From contig JBCBGZ010000005.1 in NCBI GenBank assembly GCA_038526245.1, forward strand, positions 20,230 to 84,229: a stretch of DNA of 64,000 bases, in the 5' to 3' direction. The notes below the pieces were generated by a model. The model had not been told where the DNA came from and did not search any database. It worked only from the letters and a program-made list of their open reading frames with translations. Each line of letters starts with the position of its first letter. Position 1 is the first letter of the stretch. Shown in pieces: positions 34,083 to 42,693 of the stretch. This DNA comes from UBA5336 sp038526245 (lineage in GTDB: Bacteria > Pseudomonadota > Alphaproteobacteria > Caulobacterales > Hyphomonadaceae). A program made the position numbers and the translations under genes.

Positions 34083-34715
34083 TTGTTCGACGCAATCGCG
34101 CCTTGGGCGAGCGCTTTCACAATCGGTATTTCGCAAGTCGTCGCGGGTTGGTTGGTTGCAGACTTTTTAAGCGGGGTCATTCACTGGTCCGAAGACCGCT
34201 ACGGCTCTCCAAAGTGGCCTGTATTCGGCGGTGCCATTCGCGATACGATTCGTCATCATCGAAAGCCGCGCGGATTCCTGGGCAAGCCCGTTTGGGCGCG
34301 CAGTTGGCGCGTGTTCGTGATTGGTGGATTGGGGTTTGTCGTTTTCCTCGCTCTCGGCATCTTGAACCCGTTCACCATTACCCTTTGCATCGCCGCCGCA
34401 ATTTCAAATGAGATTCACGCCGCGGCCCATGCTTCACCAAGGGAAAACGGTCCCGTTCTCACTTGGCTCCAGCGTGTGGGCATTATCCAGTCACATGCAC
34501 ATCACGCTGCGCATCATCGCGATTTGAAGAATATCAATTACTGCACCATCACAAATTGGGTGAATCCCCTGCTTGAGCGGGTTCGCTTTTGGCGCCGCGT
34601 TGAGGTGCTGGTGCGGCTTTGGGCACGCCAGCGGCCCCGCCCGGATCCCGTCGTCCGGCGACGTCAGAGGAGAAGGTGGCATTTGGCACGCCACCAGGCG
34701 ACGTCGCGAAGCTAG
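34083..34715 (+). CDS. Kua/TMEM189-type membrane desaturase (plasmanyl-lipid or FAD4-like)
   Basis: A protein of about 210 residues with early membrane helices. ADFLSGVIHWSEDRYG, IRDTIRHHRKP, NEIHAAAH and the HAHHAAHHRDLKNINYC block followed by ITNWVNPLLERVRFWRRVE fit the Kua (TMEM189-B) domain. That domain is known from CarF/PEDS1 plasmanylethanolamine desaturases and plant FAD4. TTG 34083 has an AGGGAGGGAA ribosome site; ATG 34032 and GTG 33969 are longer options without one. The C-terminus is very arginine-rich. The stop shares CTAG with the convergent gene. The lipid substrate is unknown. Confidence 0.8.
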   Translation: MFDAIAPWASAFTIGISQVVAGWLVADFLSGVIHWSEDRYGSPKWPVFGGAIRDTIRHHRKPRGFLGKPVWARSWRVFVIGGLGFVVFLALGILNPFTITLCIAAAISNEIHAAAHASPRENGPVLTWLQRVGIIQSHAHHAAHHRDLKNINYCTITNWVNPLLERVRFWRRVEVLVRLWARQRPRPDPVVRRRQRRRWHLARHQATSRS

Positions 34716-35107
34716 CGGTCTGCGAACGCAAAGACGTCGCGCAGGATTCCCTCGCTGATGGACTTGGATGAGCGAGAAAGCTCGAATGGGCCTTTCCCGT
34801 CTCGCGGGTCTGCAAAACTCCATTGGCCGCGTACTGTAATGAAGTCCTCGTCGGCGCGGCCCTCATATATAATGGGTTTTTCATGTGCGCCCTGGCCAGC
34901 GGCATAGGTTTTTGAAAAATGGATCTGCTGCCCGAGACGGGTGCCGGCGAGTTCGGCTTGAAGATCATCAATATCCATTGCCGAAAATGTATTAGGCTCG
35001 AGGATCGATCCCGTAAGTAGCCCCGCAGAATCGTCAATCCAGGCGGTGAAGGGGACGGGTTCGCTGAGTGTGGAATAGGTGTACCATCCAGACCAAAGAC
35101 CATTCAT
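34712..35107 (-). CDS. Hypothetical beta-rich protein
   Basis: About 131 residues from an ATG at 35107; a GTG at 35125 is an alternative. The sequence reads as alternating strands (MNGLWSGWYTYSTLSE, PVPFTAWIDDSAGLLTGSI, IIYEGRADEDFITVRGQW). The GLWSGWYTY opening resembles small lipocalin- or barrel-like folds, but I cannot assign a family. There is no signal peptide. The stop is shared with the convergent desaturase gene. It is divergent from purD. Confidence 0.6.
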   Translation of the reverse strand: MNGLWSGWYTYSTLSEPVPFTAWIDDSAGLLTGSILEPNTFSAMDIDDLQAELAGTRLGQQIHFSKTYAAGQGAHEKPIIYEGRADEDFITVRGQWSFADPRDGKGPFELSRSSKSISEGILRDVFAFADR

Positions 35108-35194
35108 ATCCCGAACCGATGCCACTGTGATTGCGTCCTTGTCATTTCCCCCGGCCCCTTGATCGCAGAGCCGGTCCGACGCATCAAGCGCGCC

Positions 35195-36490
35195 ATGAAC
35201 ATTCTCATACTTGGCGGCGGCGGGCGTGAACATGCCCTGGCCTGGAAGATCAGCCAGTCTCCTCTGGTGGATCAGGTGATGTGCGCGCCGGGAAATCCCG
35301 GCATGGACGAGATAGGCGCCTGCTTTGATGTGTCGCCTGACTCCATCGAAGATGTTGTGAAGCTTGTGCTTCAAGTCGAGCCGGACCTGATAGTTATCGG
35401 TCCAGAAGCGCCTCTTGCCATTGGCGTAAGTGACGTGTTGAGAGCGCGCGGGTTTGACGTGTTTGGTCCCAGCCAGGCCGCGGCCCAGCTCGAAACCTCA
35501 AAATCGTTCTCGAAAGAAGCGATGCAGCGGCATGAGGTTCCAACCGCGGCGTATAAAGACTTTGAAAGCGGCGATGAGGACGCCATTGATGCGTTTCTCG
35601 AAACGCTCTCGCCGCCCTATGTGCTCAAGGCCGACGGCTTGGCCGCTGGCAAGGGTGTAGCCATCGTCGAGTCGCTTGATGAGGCGAAGGCTGAAGCGCG
35701 TGCCATGCTGGCGGGCAAGTTTGGCAAGGCGTCATCACGATTGGTGATCGAAGAGTTTCTGGAGGGGGAGGAGGCCAGCCTGTTCGTCCTCACGGACGGA
35801 GAAGGCGCGGTATATTTGCCAGCCTGTCAGGATCACAAGCGCCTTGGTGATGGTGACACGGGTCCGAACACAGGCGGCATGGGCGCGTATGCACCCGCGC
35901 CTGTCATGACCCCGGAATCACTCCACCGCGCAAAGACCGAGATTGTCGAACCGATGTTGAAGGGTATGGCGAGCGACGGCACGCCGTATCAGGGTGTGTT
36001 GTATGTTGGTCTGATGGTCACCAGTGCCGGTCCTAAAGTCGTTGAATTCAATGTCCGCTTCGGTGATCCCGAATGCCAGGTCCTTATGGCCGGGCTGAGT
36101 GGAGATATTGTGCCGGGCCTGTTGGCGGCGGCTACGGGCGGACTTGCAGGAAATGGCGAGGCCTTCGCGGCGCTTATGGACCTCGAGAATTTCAGGCCCT
36201 CTGCGACGGTGATCCTCGCGAGCCGGGGCTATCCTGGCCCCTATGAGAAGGGCGAGGTCATTGGCAATATGGATGCGGCGGGCGCAATTGATGGGGTTGA
36301 GGTCTTTCAGGCCGGGACAGACAGGAACGGTAGCGGAGATTTGATCTCAAATGGCGGGCGCGTTCTTGCTGTCACATCCATTGGGGCAACACTCGAAGCG
36401 GCGTTGGATACAGCGTACCAAGGCGTCGACATGATTGACTGGCCCGGCGGCATACATCGCCGGGATATCGGCTGGCGAGCACGTAAGTGA
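35195..36490 (+). CDS. purD: Phosphoribosylamine-glycine ligase
   Basis: PurD joins glycine to 5-phosphoribosylamine in purine synthesis. The 431-residue ATP-grasp protein starts MNILILGGGGREHALAWK. It shows PSQAAAQLETSKSFSKE, the YVLKADGLAAGKGV stretch and the NTGGMGAYAP signature, then VEFNVRFGDPECQ for magnesium binding. All core motifs are present. Its stop overlaps the next start by one base (TGATG). Confidence 0.97.
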   Translation: MNILILGGGGREHALAWKISQSPLVDQVMCAPGNPGMDEIGACFDVSPDSIEDVVKLVLQVEPDLIVIGPEAPLAIGVSDVLRARGFDVFGPSQAAAQLETSKSFSKEAMQRHEVPTAAYKDFESGDEDAIDAFLETLSPPYVLKADGLAAGKGVAIVESLDEAKAEARAMLAGKFGKASSRLVIEEFLEGEEASLFVLTDGEGAVYLPACQDHKRLGDGDTGPNTGGMGAYAPAPVMTPESLHRAKTEIVEPMLKGMASDGTPYQGVLYVGLMVTSAGPKVVEFNVRFGDPECQVLMAGLSGDIVPGLLAAATGGLAGNGEAFAALMDLENFRPSATVILASRGYPGPYEKGEVIGNMDAAGAIDGVEVFQAGTDRNGSGDLISNGGRVLAVTSIGATLEAALDTAYQGVDMIDWPGGIHRRDIGWRARK

Positions 36491-36867
36491 TGAGCGCGGG
36501 AGAGCGCGACCTGGCGAAGCTCTTGGTCGGTCTCGTTGTCACCCATCGCCCCAGAAGATGGGTGTTTGAAACACAAGCGGATGCGCCAGATCTTTCGTCC
36601 GTCGCGATGGCATTCGCCGAAGTGGAAGGATGGACCGTGATCCGCGAAGCAGGCCCGGATGAACGGTCCGCCTTTGCCTGGTTGGAACTATCCGTCCATT
36701 CGTCCCTGGAAGCCGTCGGCTTTTTAGCTGCCATATCGACCGCTCTGGCCGGAGCCGGCGTTCCGTGTAACGCCGTCGCAGCTTATCATCACGATCACAT
36801 TTTTGTCCCGGAGGGGCTTGTGGAGACAGCCATTTCCGCGATTGAGGCCCTTCGCGAAACCGCTTGA
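36490..36867 (+). CDS. ACT-domain-like small protein
   Basis: A 125-residue protein. The C-terminal half (LELSVHSSLEAVGFLAAIS to GVPCNAVAAYHHDHIFVPEG) fits the small ACT-domain family (DUF2241-like). Such proteins bind small ligands, often amino acids, but none is known here. It overlaps purD by one base and is likely co-translated. The next gene starts 77 bases on behind its own ribosome site. Confidence 0.78.
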   Translation: MSAGERDLAKLLVGLVVTHRPRRWVFETQADAPDLSSVAMAFAEVEGWTVIREAGPDERSAFAWLELSVHSSLEAVGFLAAISTALAGAGVPCNAVAAYHHDHIFVPEGLVETAISAIEALRETA

Positions 36868-36943
36868 CCCCGGGTTCGCCATTTACCGATGGACCGATAA
36901 CGTTACTAATCGCAAAAAACTTCGCAATGCGGGAGGCAGCGCC

Positions 36944-38032
36944 ATGGTCCATAGCGGCAATGCACAGGAACTCTTCACAGGCACTCAGGATGTTGCCGAA
37001 AGCCATCGCTTCAACGAGGACAACCTTGCGGCGTGGATGACAGAGAGCGTGGAGGGCTACGAGGGGCCACTTACCGTTCGCCAGTTCAAGGGCGGCCAGT
37101 CCAATCCGACCTACAAGTTGATTACGCCCGGCAAAGCCTACGTCATGCGCCGTAAACCGCCGGGAAAACTGCTCCCTAGCGCCCATGCGGTGGATCGTGA
37201 GTTCCGCGTGATCAGCGCCTTGCATCCGCTCGGCTACCCCGTAGCGAAGCCGTATGCGCTTTGTGAGGACGAAGCGGTCGTCGGAACCATGTTCTACGTG
37301 ATGGACAATGTGGAAGGGCGCATTCTTTGGGATGGAACGCTTCCAGATTACGAGCCGGCGGAGCGTCGCGCGATTTACGAGGCCAAGGTCAAGACGTTTG
37401 CTGACTTGCATAATGTGGACTGGAAGGCTGCGGGCCTTGAGGGGTTCGGCAAGGAAGGCGACTATGTTGCCCGTCAGGTCCATCGTTGGTCGAAGCAGTA
37501 CAGGGCGTCTGAAACCGACACGATCGAGGACATGAACCAGCTGATGGACTGGTTGCCGGAGAACATTCCACCGGGCGAGACCACCACAATTGTCCATGGC
37601 GACTATCGCCTCGACAATATGATACTCGACCCAACCGAGCCTCGCGTGATCGCCGTGCTGGATTGGGAGCTTTGTACCCTTGGCGATCCGATGGCGGATT
37701 TCAGCTATCACCTGATGAACTGGGTCATGCCTAGCAGTGATCCCGCCCGGGGCGCGATTGTGGATATCGACGATCTCGAAGCCTACGGCATTCCCAGCAT
37801 GGACGAGTATGCCGCGATGTATTGTGCCCATACGGGGCGTGATGGCCTCCCGGACCTGAACTATTACTTCGCCTATAACGCCTTCCGTCTTGCGGCGATC
37901 TGCCAGGGCATCGTTGGCCGTGTCCGTGACGGGACAGCAAATTCAGCGCATGCAGCCAGCATGGCTGAACGTGTGAAGCCACTGGCACAATTTGCAGCGT
38001 CCCAGGCACGGCTCGCCGGGATGTCCGGGTGA
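36944..38032 (+). CDS. Phosphotransferase family protein (APH/ACAD10-N-like)
   Basis: A 362-residue kinase-like protein. FKGGQSNPTYKL is the nucleotide loop, VMRRKPPGKLLPSAHAVDREF is typical of the group fused to ACAD10/11 in animals, VHGDYRLDN is the catalytic loop, and VLDWELCTLGDPMADFSY the metal-binding loop. These enzymes are linked to 4-hydroxy-acyl-CoA breakdown in some organisms; drug resistance is unlikely. GGGAGG fixes the ATG at 36944. It overlaps the next gene by four bases (GTGA). Confidence 0.88.
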   Translation: MVHSGNAQELFTGTQDVAESHRFNEDNLAAWMTESVEGYEGPLTVRQFKGGQSNPTYKLITPGKAYVMRRKPPGKLLPSAHAVDREFRVISALHPLGYPVAKPYALCEDEAVVGTMFYVMDNVEGRILWDGTLPDYEPAERRAIYEAKVKTFADLHNVDWKAAGLEGFGKEGDYVARQVHRWSKQYRASETDTIEDMNQLMDWLPENIPPGETTTIVHGDYRLDNMILDPTEPRVIAVLDWELCTLGDPMADFSYHLMNWVMPSSDPARGAIVDIDDLEAYGIPSMDEYAAMYCAHTGRDGLPDLNYYFAYNAFRLAAICQGIVGRVRDGTANSAHAASMAERVKPLAQFAASQARLAGMSG

Positions 38033-38373
38033 CCCTCGAAAGTATCAAATCACATGCGCTATCACATGTGGGGGCGAGTCACCTGGTCCAGTGGATGGGC
38101 AGTCAGGTCTATAAGGTCGGTGGAAAGATGTTCGCCGTCCATGCGCCTGAAGCTGGTCACCTGACCGTGAAATGCGACAGTGAAGAAACCGCCAGGATGC
38201 TGATCGAGGTTGGCGCGGCCAAACATGCGCCGCATCTGCCGCGGGGCGGTTGGGTCGCTTTCGATGTAGCGACCACCGATCCGGAAGAACTAAGTGCCAG
38301 GATGACCCGGAGCTATGAAGTGGTGCGTTCCACGCTGCCCAAAGCCATCCAGAAAGAGCTGGGAGACCAATAA
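38029..38373 (+). CDS. MmcQ/YjbR family protein
   Basis: A 114-residue protein starting at a GTG that overlaps the upstream stop (GTGA). VYKVGGKMFAVHAPE, LTVKCDSEETARMLIE and the late SYEVVRSTLPK match MmcQ/YjbR, a small fold with a double-psi-like DNA-binding surface in some members. No specific function is known. It is probably co-translated with the phosphotransferase gene. Confidence 0.85.
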   Translation: MTLESIKSHALSHVGASHLVQWMGSQVYKVGGKMFAVHAPEAGHLTVKCDSEETARMLIEVGAAKHAPHLPRGGWVAFDVATTDPEELSARMTRSYEVVRSTLPKAIQKELGDQ

Positions 38374-38374
38374 G

Positions 38375-39664
38375 ATGATTTCGAAAACACTCTGCGCAAC
38401 CATATTGGCGCTCTCTGCCATTGGCTTTGTCGGCTCCGCGTCCGCGCAAGACGCGATCATCCATGCCGGACACGTCCTGGCGGTGCCAGGCGAGGGCTAT
38501 GAACGGCGCCAGACAATCATGATCGAAGACGGCAAGATCACGTCCATAGTGCCCGGCTATCAGCTTCCTGCCGAGCGCGGGCGTGTGATTGATTTGAAAG
38601 ATGCCTACGTGCTGCCCGGCCTGATCGATGCGCACGTGCACCTACTGACGGAAAACGGACCAGGCCGGCGCCTGCAGGCGCTCGAATTCTCGGAAGCGGA
38701 CTACGCGCTCCAGGGCGCCCGCCACGCTCGCCTAACAATTGAAGCCGGTTTCACGACTGTTCAGGACGTTGGCGGTGTCGATGAGGCTATCTTTTCGCTT
38801 CGTGATGCCATTGCCCGTGGGGATGTGATCGGGCCTCGCGTGCGCGCATCGGGGCGGGCCGTCACGCCCACAGGGGGGCATGGGGACAGCAATGGGTTTT
38901 CACCCGCCTTGTCGGCTATTTTTACGGGCAACACATGTAACGGCGCAGACGATTGCCGGAGGGCGACCCGCCAGGTGATCAAGAATGGCGCGGACCTCAT
39001 CAAGATCACGGCTACGGGCGGTGTCTTGTCCAACACGGCCGCTGGCCTTGAACAGCAATTGTTCGATGACGAGATCGCCGCCATTGTGCAGACGGCCGCA
39101 ACAATGGGCCGAAAAGTAACGGCTCATGCCCACGGGAAGGGCGGTATTGAGGCGGCACTGCGCAACGGTGTTCAGTCCATCGAACACGGCACATATCTCG
39201 ACGACGAAACGGTAGCCTTGTTCAACGAAACCGGCGCGACGCTGGTGCCAACGGTTCTGGCGGGTGCAACTGTCACCGGTTGGACCAATGAGCCGTGGTT
39301 GCCTGAACCGTCCCGCGCAAAAGCCGCCATCGTCGGGCCACTCATGCTGGACATGCTGCGAACCGCGCGCGCCGGCGGAGTACGTGTCGCGTTTGGAACC
39401 GATACGGGGGTGTCTGTGCACGGCGGAAATGCTGAGGAGTTCTTGCTGATGGTAGAAGCCGGATACACGCCGGAAGAAGCGATCTACACCGCGACTGTCA
39501 TCGCGTCACAGCACCTCGAAATGGACAGCCAGATCGGGACACTGGAGGTTGGGAAATTTGCTGATCTCGTCGCATTCGATGGTGACCCACTCGACGATAT
39601 TGAGGAAGTGATGAGTGTCGACTTCGTGATGAAGGGCGGTGACGTGGTGAAATCTGGTCTTTAG
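38375..39664 (+). CDS. Exported amidohydrolase (imidazolonepropionase/prolidase-like)
   Basis: A 429-residue protein with a signal peptide (~1-24, ending SASAQ). The metal ligands of the amidohydrolase family are visible: LIDAHVHL, a carboxylated lysine in DLIKITATGGV, KVTAHAHGKGG, SIEHGTYL, and the final aspartate in AFGTDTGVSVHGG. The pattern fits the cluster active on dipeptides ending in proline or similar N-acyl amino acids. It acts in the periplasm. GGGAG ten bases upstream supports ATG 38375. Confidence 0.9.
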   Translation: MISKTLCATILALSAIGFVGSASAQDAIIHAGHVLAVPGEGYERRQTIMIEDGKITSIVPGYQLPAERGRVIDLKDAYVLPGLIDAHVHLLTENGPGRRLQALEFSEADYALQGARHARLTIEAGFTTVQDVGGVDEAIFSLRDAIARGDVIGPRVRASGRAVTPTGGHGDSNGFSPALSAIFTGNTCNGADDCRRATRQVIKNGADLIKITATGGVLSNTAAGLEQQLFDDEIAAIVQTAATMGRKVTAHAHGKGGIEAALRNGVQSIEHGTYLDDETVALFNETGATLVPTVLAGATVTGWTNEPWLPEPSRAKAAIVGPLMLDMLRTARAGGVRVAFGTDTGVSVHGGNAEEFLLMVEAGYTPEEAIYTATVIASQHLEMDSQIGTLEVGKFADLVAFDGDPLDDIEEVMSVDFVMKGGDVVKSGL

Positions 39665-39710
39665 ATCACCCCGTATAGGGCTTTAGGAGTTGTGATCCGG
39701 AGCCCAGCCC

Positions 39711-40331
39711 ATGAAAAATCTTGTTGCGTCGGCCGTGGTTGCCATGCTGCCTGCAGCGGCGTCGGCCCATGAAGAGCCAGCCCACACTGTGGAGCGGGTC
39801 GAAGGGCGGTTCGAAGTGCGCACCTATGAGCCCGTCATTGTGGCGAGTGTGATCGTGAATGCTTCCGGCCGCGAGGCTGCCAATCTAGGGTTTCGCCCGC
39901 TGGCAGATTATATTTTTGGGAACAATACGACGCGCGGAAACATCGAAATGACGGCGCCGGTGTCCCAGCGGGCCGTGGCTCAGAAAATAGATATGACAGT
40001 GCCCGTCACTCAAACTGAGGCGTCGGCAAACCAGACCGTGATCAGCTTTGTGATGCCGTCGGAGAGGACGATGGACATGCTTCCAATGCCCAATAATTCT
40101 GATGTGATCCTGGCCGAGCTTCCGGTCCGGCGGGTTGCATCCTATCGCTTTTCCGGGGGCGGTTCTGACCGCCAACAAGAAGAGGCTGCGAATGCGCTTG
40201 CAGCGTGGATGGCGGAAAACGACCTTGAGCCATTGGGTGCGCCGACATTCAATTTCTACAGCGGTCCCTGGGTTCCGGCTCCATTCCGAAAAAATGAAGT
40301 GCACTTCGAGGTGGCGCCGCTCCCAAAATGA
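39711..40331 (+). CDS. SOUL heme-binding family protein
   Basis: A 206-residue exported protein with a signal peptide ending near AAASA (residue 19). FEVRTYEPVIVASV, GFRPLADYIFGNN, IEMTAPVSQ, KIDMTVPVTQ and RRVASYRFSGGG follow the SOUL/HBP order. These proteins bind heme or tetrapyrroles. The location is probably periplasmic. It is downstream of the amidohydrolase by 46 bases without an obvious terminator. Confidence 0.9.
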   Translation: MKNLVASAVVAMLPAAASAHEEPAHTVERVEGRFEVRTYEPVIVASVIVNASGREAANLGFRPLADYIFGNNTTRGNIEMTAPVSQRAVAQKIDMTVPVTQTEASANQTVISFVMPSERTMDMLPMPNNSDVILAELPVRRVASYRFSGGGSDRQQEEAANALAAWMAENDLEPLGAPTFNFYSGPWVPAPFRKNEVHFEVAPLPK

Positions 40332-40357
40332 CCCTCGCGCCGTAAGCGAAGGGTTTT
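40331..40357 (+). terminator. Weak terminator-like hairpin after the SOUL gene
   Basis: ACCCTCGC and GCGAAGGGT pair with one bulged base and are followed by TTTT. The same Ts begin a TTGACA (40356-40361) that could be the -35 box of the OmpA-like gene, but no good -10 follows at 17 bases. Confidence 0.4.
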
Positions 40358-40440
40358 GACACCGTAAGCCGAACCGTTGCAGATTTGCGTGGCTAATAGG
40401 GTTTTTGCGCGTGATTTGGCGCGGGTTTAAGAGGTTCAGT

Positions 40441-41313
40441 ATGGTGTTGACCGGGATACGCATCACATTCGGCGCGGCGCTGGTCGCCGCTGCAACGGCT
40501 TGCGCCCCCCAGGCGACGGCGCCTGCGGGAGGGAATGGCGCAAGCACAGCGGCGCAGGCCTCTGTCGAATGCGTACCGATTGAAGAAGGCGCGCTCTATC
40601 AAGTAGTGAATGGCCGCCTCGCGGCTGCGCAAGCGCCAGACCCCGTGATCATTGAACGTGTTGTAGAGCCCGAATTGACCTGGACAGAGCGCGTTGAAGG
40701 AACGTTCCCTGACCTCGGGTTTCCATGGCTGCAACTCAACGCCAGAAATGCTGAGGAGGGGGTCATCACGCTCACCGGGCTCGCACCTACGCGCGACGTT
40801 GCCGACCGGGCCTACAGCGCCGCGGAGCGTGCGATCAAGGATGTGCCTCAGGGACGGGACATCCTGATTGTTGATGGCATTTCCGTCGAAGGCGAAGAGG
40901 AAGCGGTTGGCGCCGCGCTTGAGGGCCTTACGGCAGCCTCTTCCGTTGGCGAATGCCAGGCCGCCTTCGTGCGTGTGATGGAAGGGCGCAACGTTTCATT
41001 CGCGGTGGGGCGTTCGGACATCAATGAAGAAAGCGCCCGGTTGCTGGACGCTGCGGCAGGTGTTGCGACCCTGTGTTCTCGGTTTGAGATTGAGATTGGC
41101 GGACACACCGACAAGCGCGGTGATGCGGTTCTGAACCAGAACATCTCAGTCCAGCGCGCGCGGGCCGTTCGCCAATACCTGATCAACAAAGGCGTTTCAT
41201 CCACTATCCTCACAGCGCGTGGGTATGGGGAAACCTTCCCTCTGATTAATGCAGAAACTCCCGAAGCGAACGCCGCAAATCGGCGAACTGAATTTACGGT
41301 TCGAGACCGCTAG
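40441..41313 (+). CDS. OmpA-family protein, lipoprotein-like
   Basis: A 290-residue protein. The N-terminal signal ends in AATAC, a possible lipobox. The middle has a BON-like stretch (GVITLTGLAPTRDVADRAYSAAE). The C-terminal OmpA domain shows VEIEIGGHTDKRG-type text (actual: EIEIGGHTDKRGDAVLNQ) and ARGYGETFPLINAETPEANAANRRTEF, which bind peptidoglycan. It links the outer membrane to the wall. AAGAGG six bases upstream supports the ATG at 40441. Confidence 0.87.
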   Translation: MVLTGIRITFGAALVAAATACAPQATAPAGGNGASTAAQASVECVPIEEGALYQVVNGRLAAAQAPDPVIIERVVEPELTWTERVEGTFPDLGFPWLQLNARNAEEGVITLTGLAPTRDVADRAYSAAERAIKDVPQGRDILIVDGISVEGEEEAVGAALEGLTAASSVGECQAAFVRVMEGRNVSFAVGRSDINEESARLLDAAAGVATLCSRFEIEIGGHTDKRGDAVLNQNISVQRARAVRQYLINKGVSSTILTARGYGETFPLINAETPEANAANRRTEFTVRDR

Positions 41314-41334
41314 GACGTCAACAGGCTCGTAGAC

Positions 41335-42663
41335 TCAGCGAGCGCCCAAGTTGACCATCAGTTTGGAAATCGCGTGGACAAAATTGTTTGGCGCGATTTC
41401 CTGCTCGCCCGTCCATGTGATGTTCGGGAAGCGCGTCAGAATTTGGCTGTAGGCCGCTTCAAGCTGCATGTTTGCAACACGCTGACCCAGGCAGACATGG
41501 GGGCCGATGCCAAAGGCGATATGGTCCTTCGCATTTTCACGTGACACGTCGAACTGGTCCGGGTTTGAAAACACGGAAGGATCGCGGTTTGCAGCGCCAT
41601 AATACATTACGACTTTTTCGCCCTCGGCGATGGTCTGTCCGCGCAGGACCGTATCGCGGGTCGCCGTGCGCCGCATATACATGACCGGGCTGACCATTCG
41701 GATGGCCTCATGCACCATGTTTCCATGAAGGTCCGGGGAGTCGATCAGGCGGGCCTTTTGATCCGGGAACTCGGTCAACAGTCGCATAGTGCCCGACAGT
41801 GAGTTGCGCGTGGTGTCATTGCCGGCGAACACAATAAGAAGCCAGGACCCGTCGAGGAATTCATCGGACAGCAATTCGCCGTCGATTTTGGCATTTGCGA
41901 TGGATGAGAGCAGGTCGTTTCTGGGCTCTGCCCGGCGCGCGAGCAGTTCGCGTTTTCCGAACTCGAACATCTCAAGCACGTTCTGAACGAAGTCCCCAAA
42001 GAAAGCGGGATCGATGTCGTCGCCTTGCGCCATCGTGTGTCCGGCGACTTCCAGATAATGCATCCACTTAACAAGCTTGGGTCTGTCAGCGGGCGCAACA
42101 CCGAGGATTTCACACAGCGTGAACAGGGGAAGCTCCGCTGAGAACATCTCAACCATATCCACGACTGGGCCAGCTTGTTCCATCCCGTCCAGAAGCAGTG
42201 AGACATGCTCGTCTACCCGCTTGCGCAGCTCAGAGATGTATGTGGGCGTGAAGAATGGCATATGCTCGCGGCGCAAGGGCATATGGTAGGGCTGATCGAG
42301 ACAAATCATGGTGTCGAGAGAGGCCCGATGGAGCAGGGGGTGGCGCCCCTCGGGCATCCCGTAATTCATCAGGATGCCACCCCGCTGAGAGCTGAATGTG
42401 GTGGTATCGAGCTCAACCTGGCGGATGTCGTCATAGCGCGTCAGCGCCCAGAAACCCGAACCGAGGCCTTCTTCTTCAGGATGCCAGTAGACGGGCGCGT
42501 GTTCCCGCAAATCCGCAAAGGCACTGAACGGTTGGCCTTTTAGGAAAGGTTCCCAATGGCCGAGATTGACGGCGCTTTTGTGGTCGAACACCGGAGCATT
42601 AGCGGGGCCGCGCGGTTGGTCTCGTTCTTCCTGTGCCGTTTCGGAGACGTTAGTAAAGGCCAT
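41335..42663 (-). CDS. Cytochrome P450
   Basis: A 442-residue soluble P450. The I-helix oxygen-activating motif is AGNDTTRNSL, the K-helix is HEAIRMVSP, and the heme-cysteine loop is FGIGPHVCLGQRVA. N-terminal text (WALTRYDDIRQVELDTTTFSS) matches bacterial class I enzymes of the terpene/steroid or alkane side-chain type. GGAGGAG precedes the ATG. No ferredoxin or reductase gene lies next to it, so electron partners must be elsewhere. The substrate is unknown. Confidence 0.93.
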   Translation of the reverse strand: MAFTNVSETAQEERDQPRGPANAPVFDHKSAVNLGHWEPFLKGQPFSAFADLREHAPVYWHPEEEGLGSGFWALTRYDDIRQVELDTTTFSSQRGGILMNYGMPEGRHPLLHRASLDTMICLDQPYHMPLRREHMPFFTPTYISELRKRVDEHVSLLLDGMEQAGPVVDMVEMFSAELPLFTLCEILGVAPADRPKLVKWMHYLEVAGHTMAQGDDIDPAFFGDFVQNVLEMFEFGKRELLARRAEPRNDLLSSIANAKIDGELLSDEFLDGSWLLIVFAGNDTTRNSLSGTMRLLTEFPDQKARLIDSPDLHGNMVHEAIRMVSPVMYMRRTATRDTVLRGQTIAEGEKVVMYYGAANRDPSVFSNPDQFDVSRENAKDHIAFGIGPHVCLGQRVANMQLEAAYSQILTRFPNITWTGEQEIAPNNFVHAISKLMVNLGAR

Positions 42664-42693
42664 TGGGGGGCTCCTCCAGATCTTCTTTTGATC

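Noticed and set aside
36539..37831. 430-codon minus-strand frame opposite the phosphotransferase gene
   Set aside because: The kinase motifs on the plus strand are intact and the frame shows no recognisable protein.
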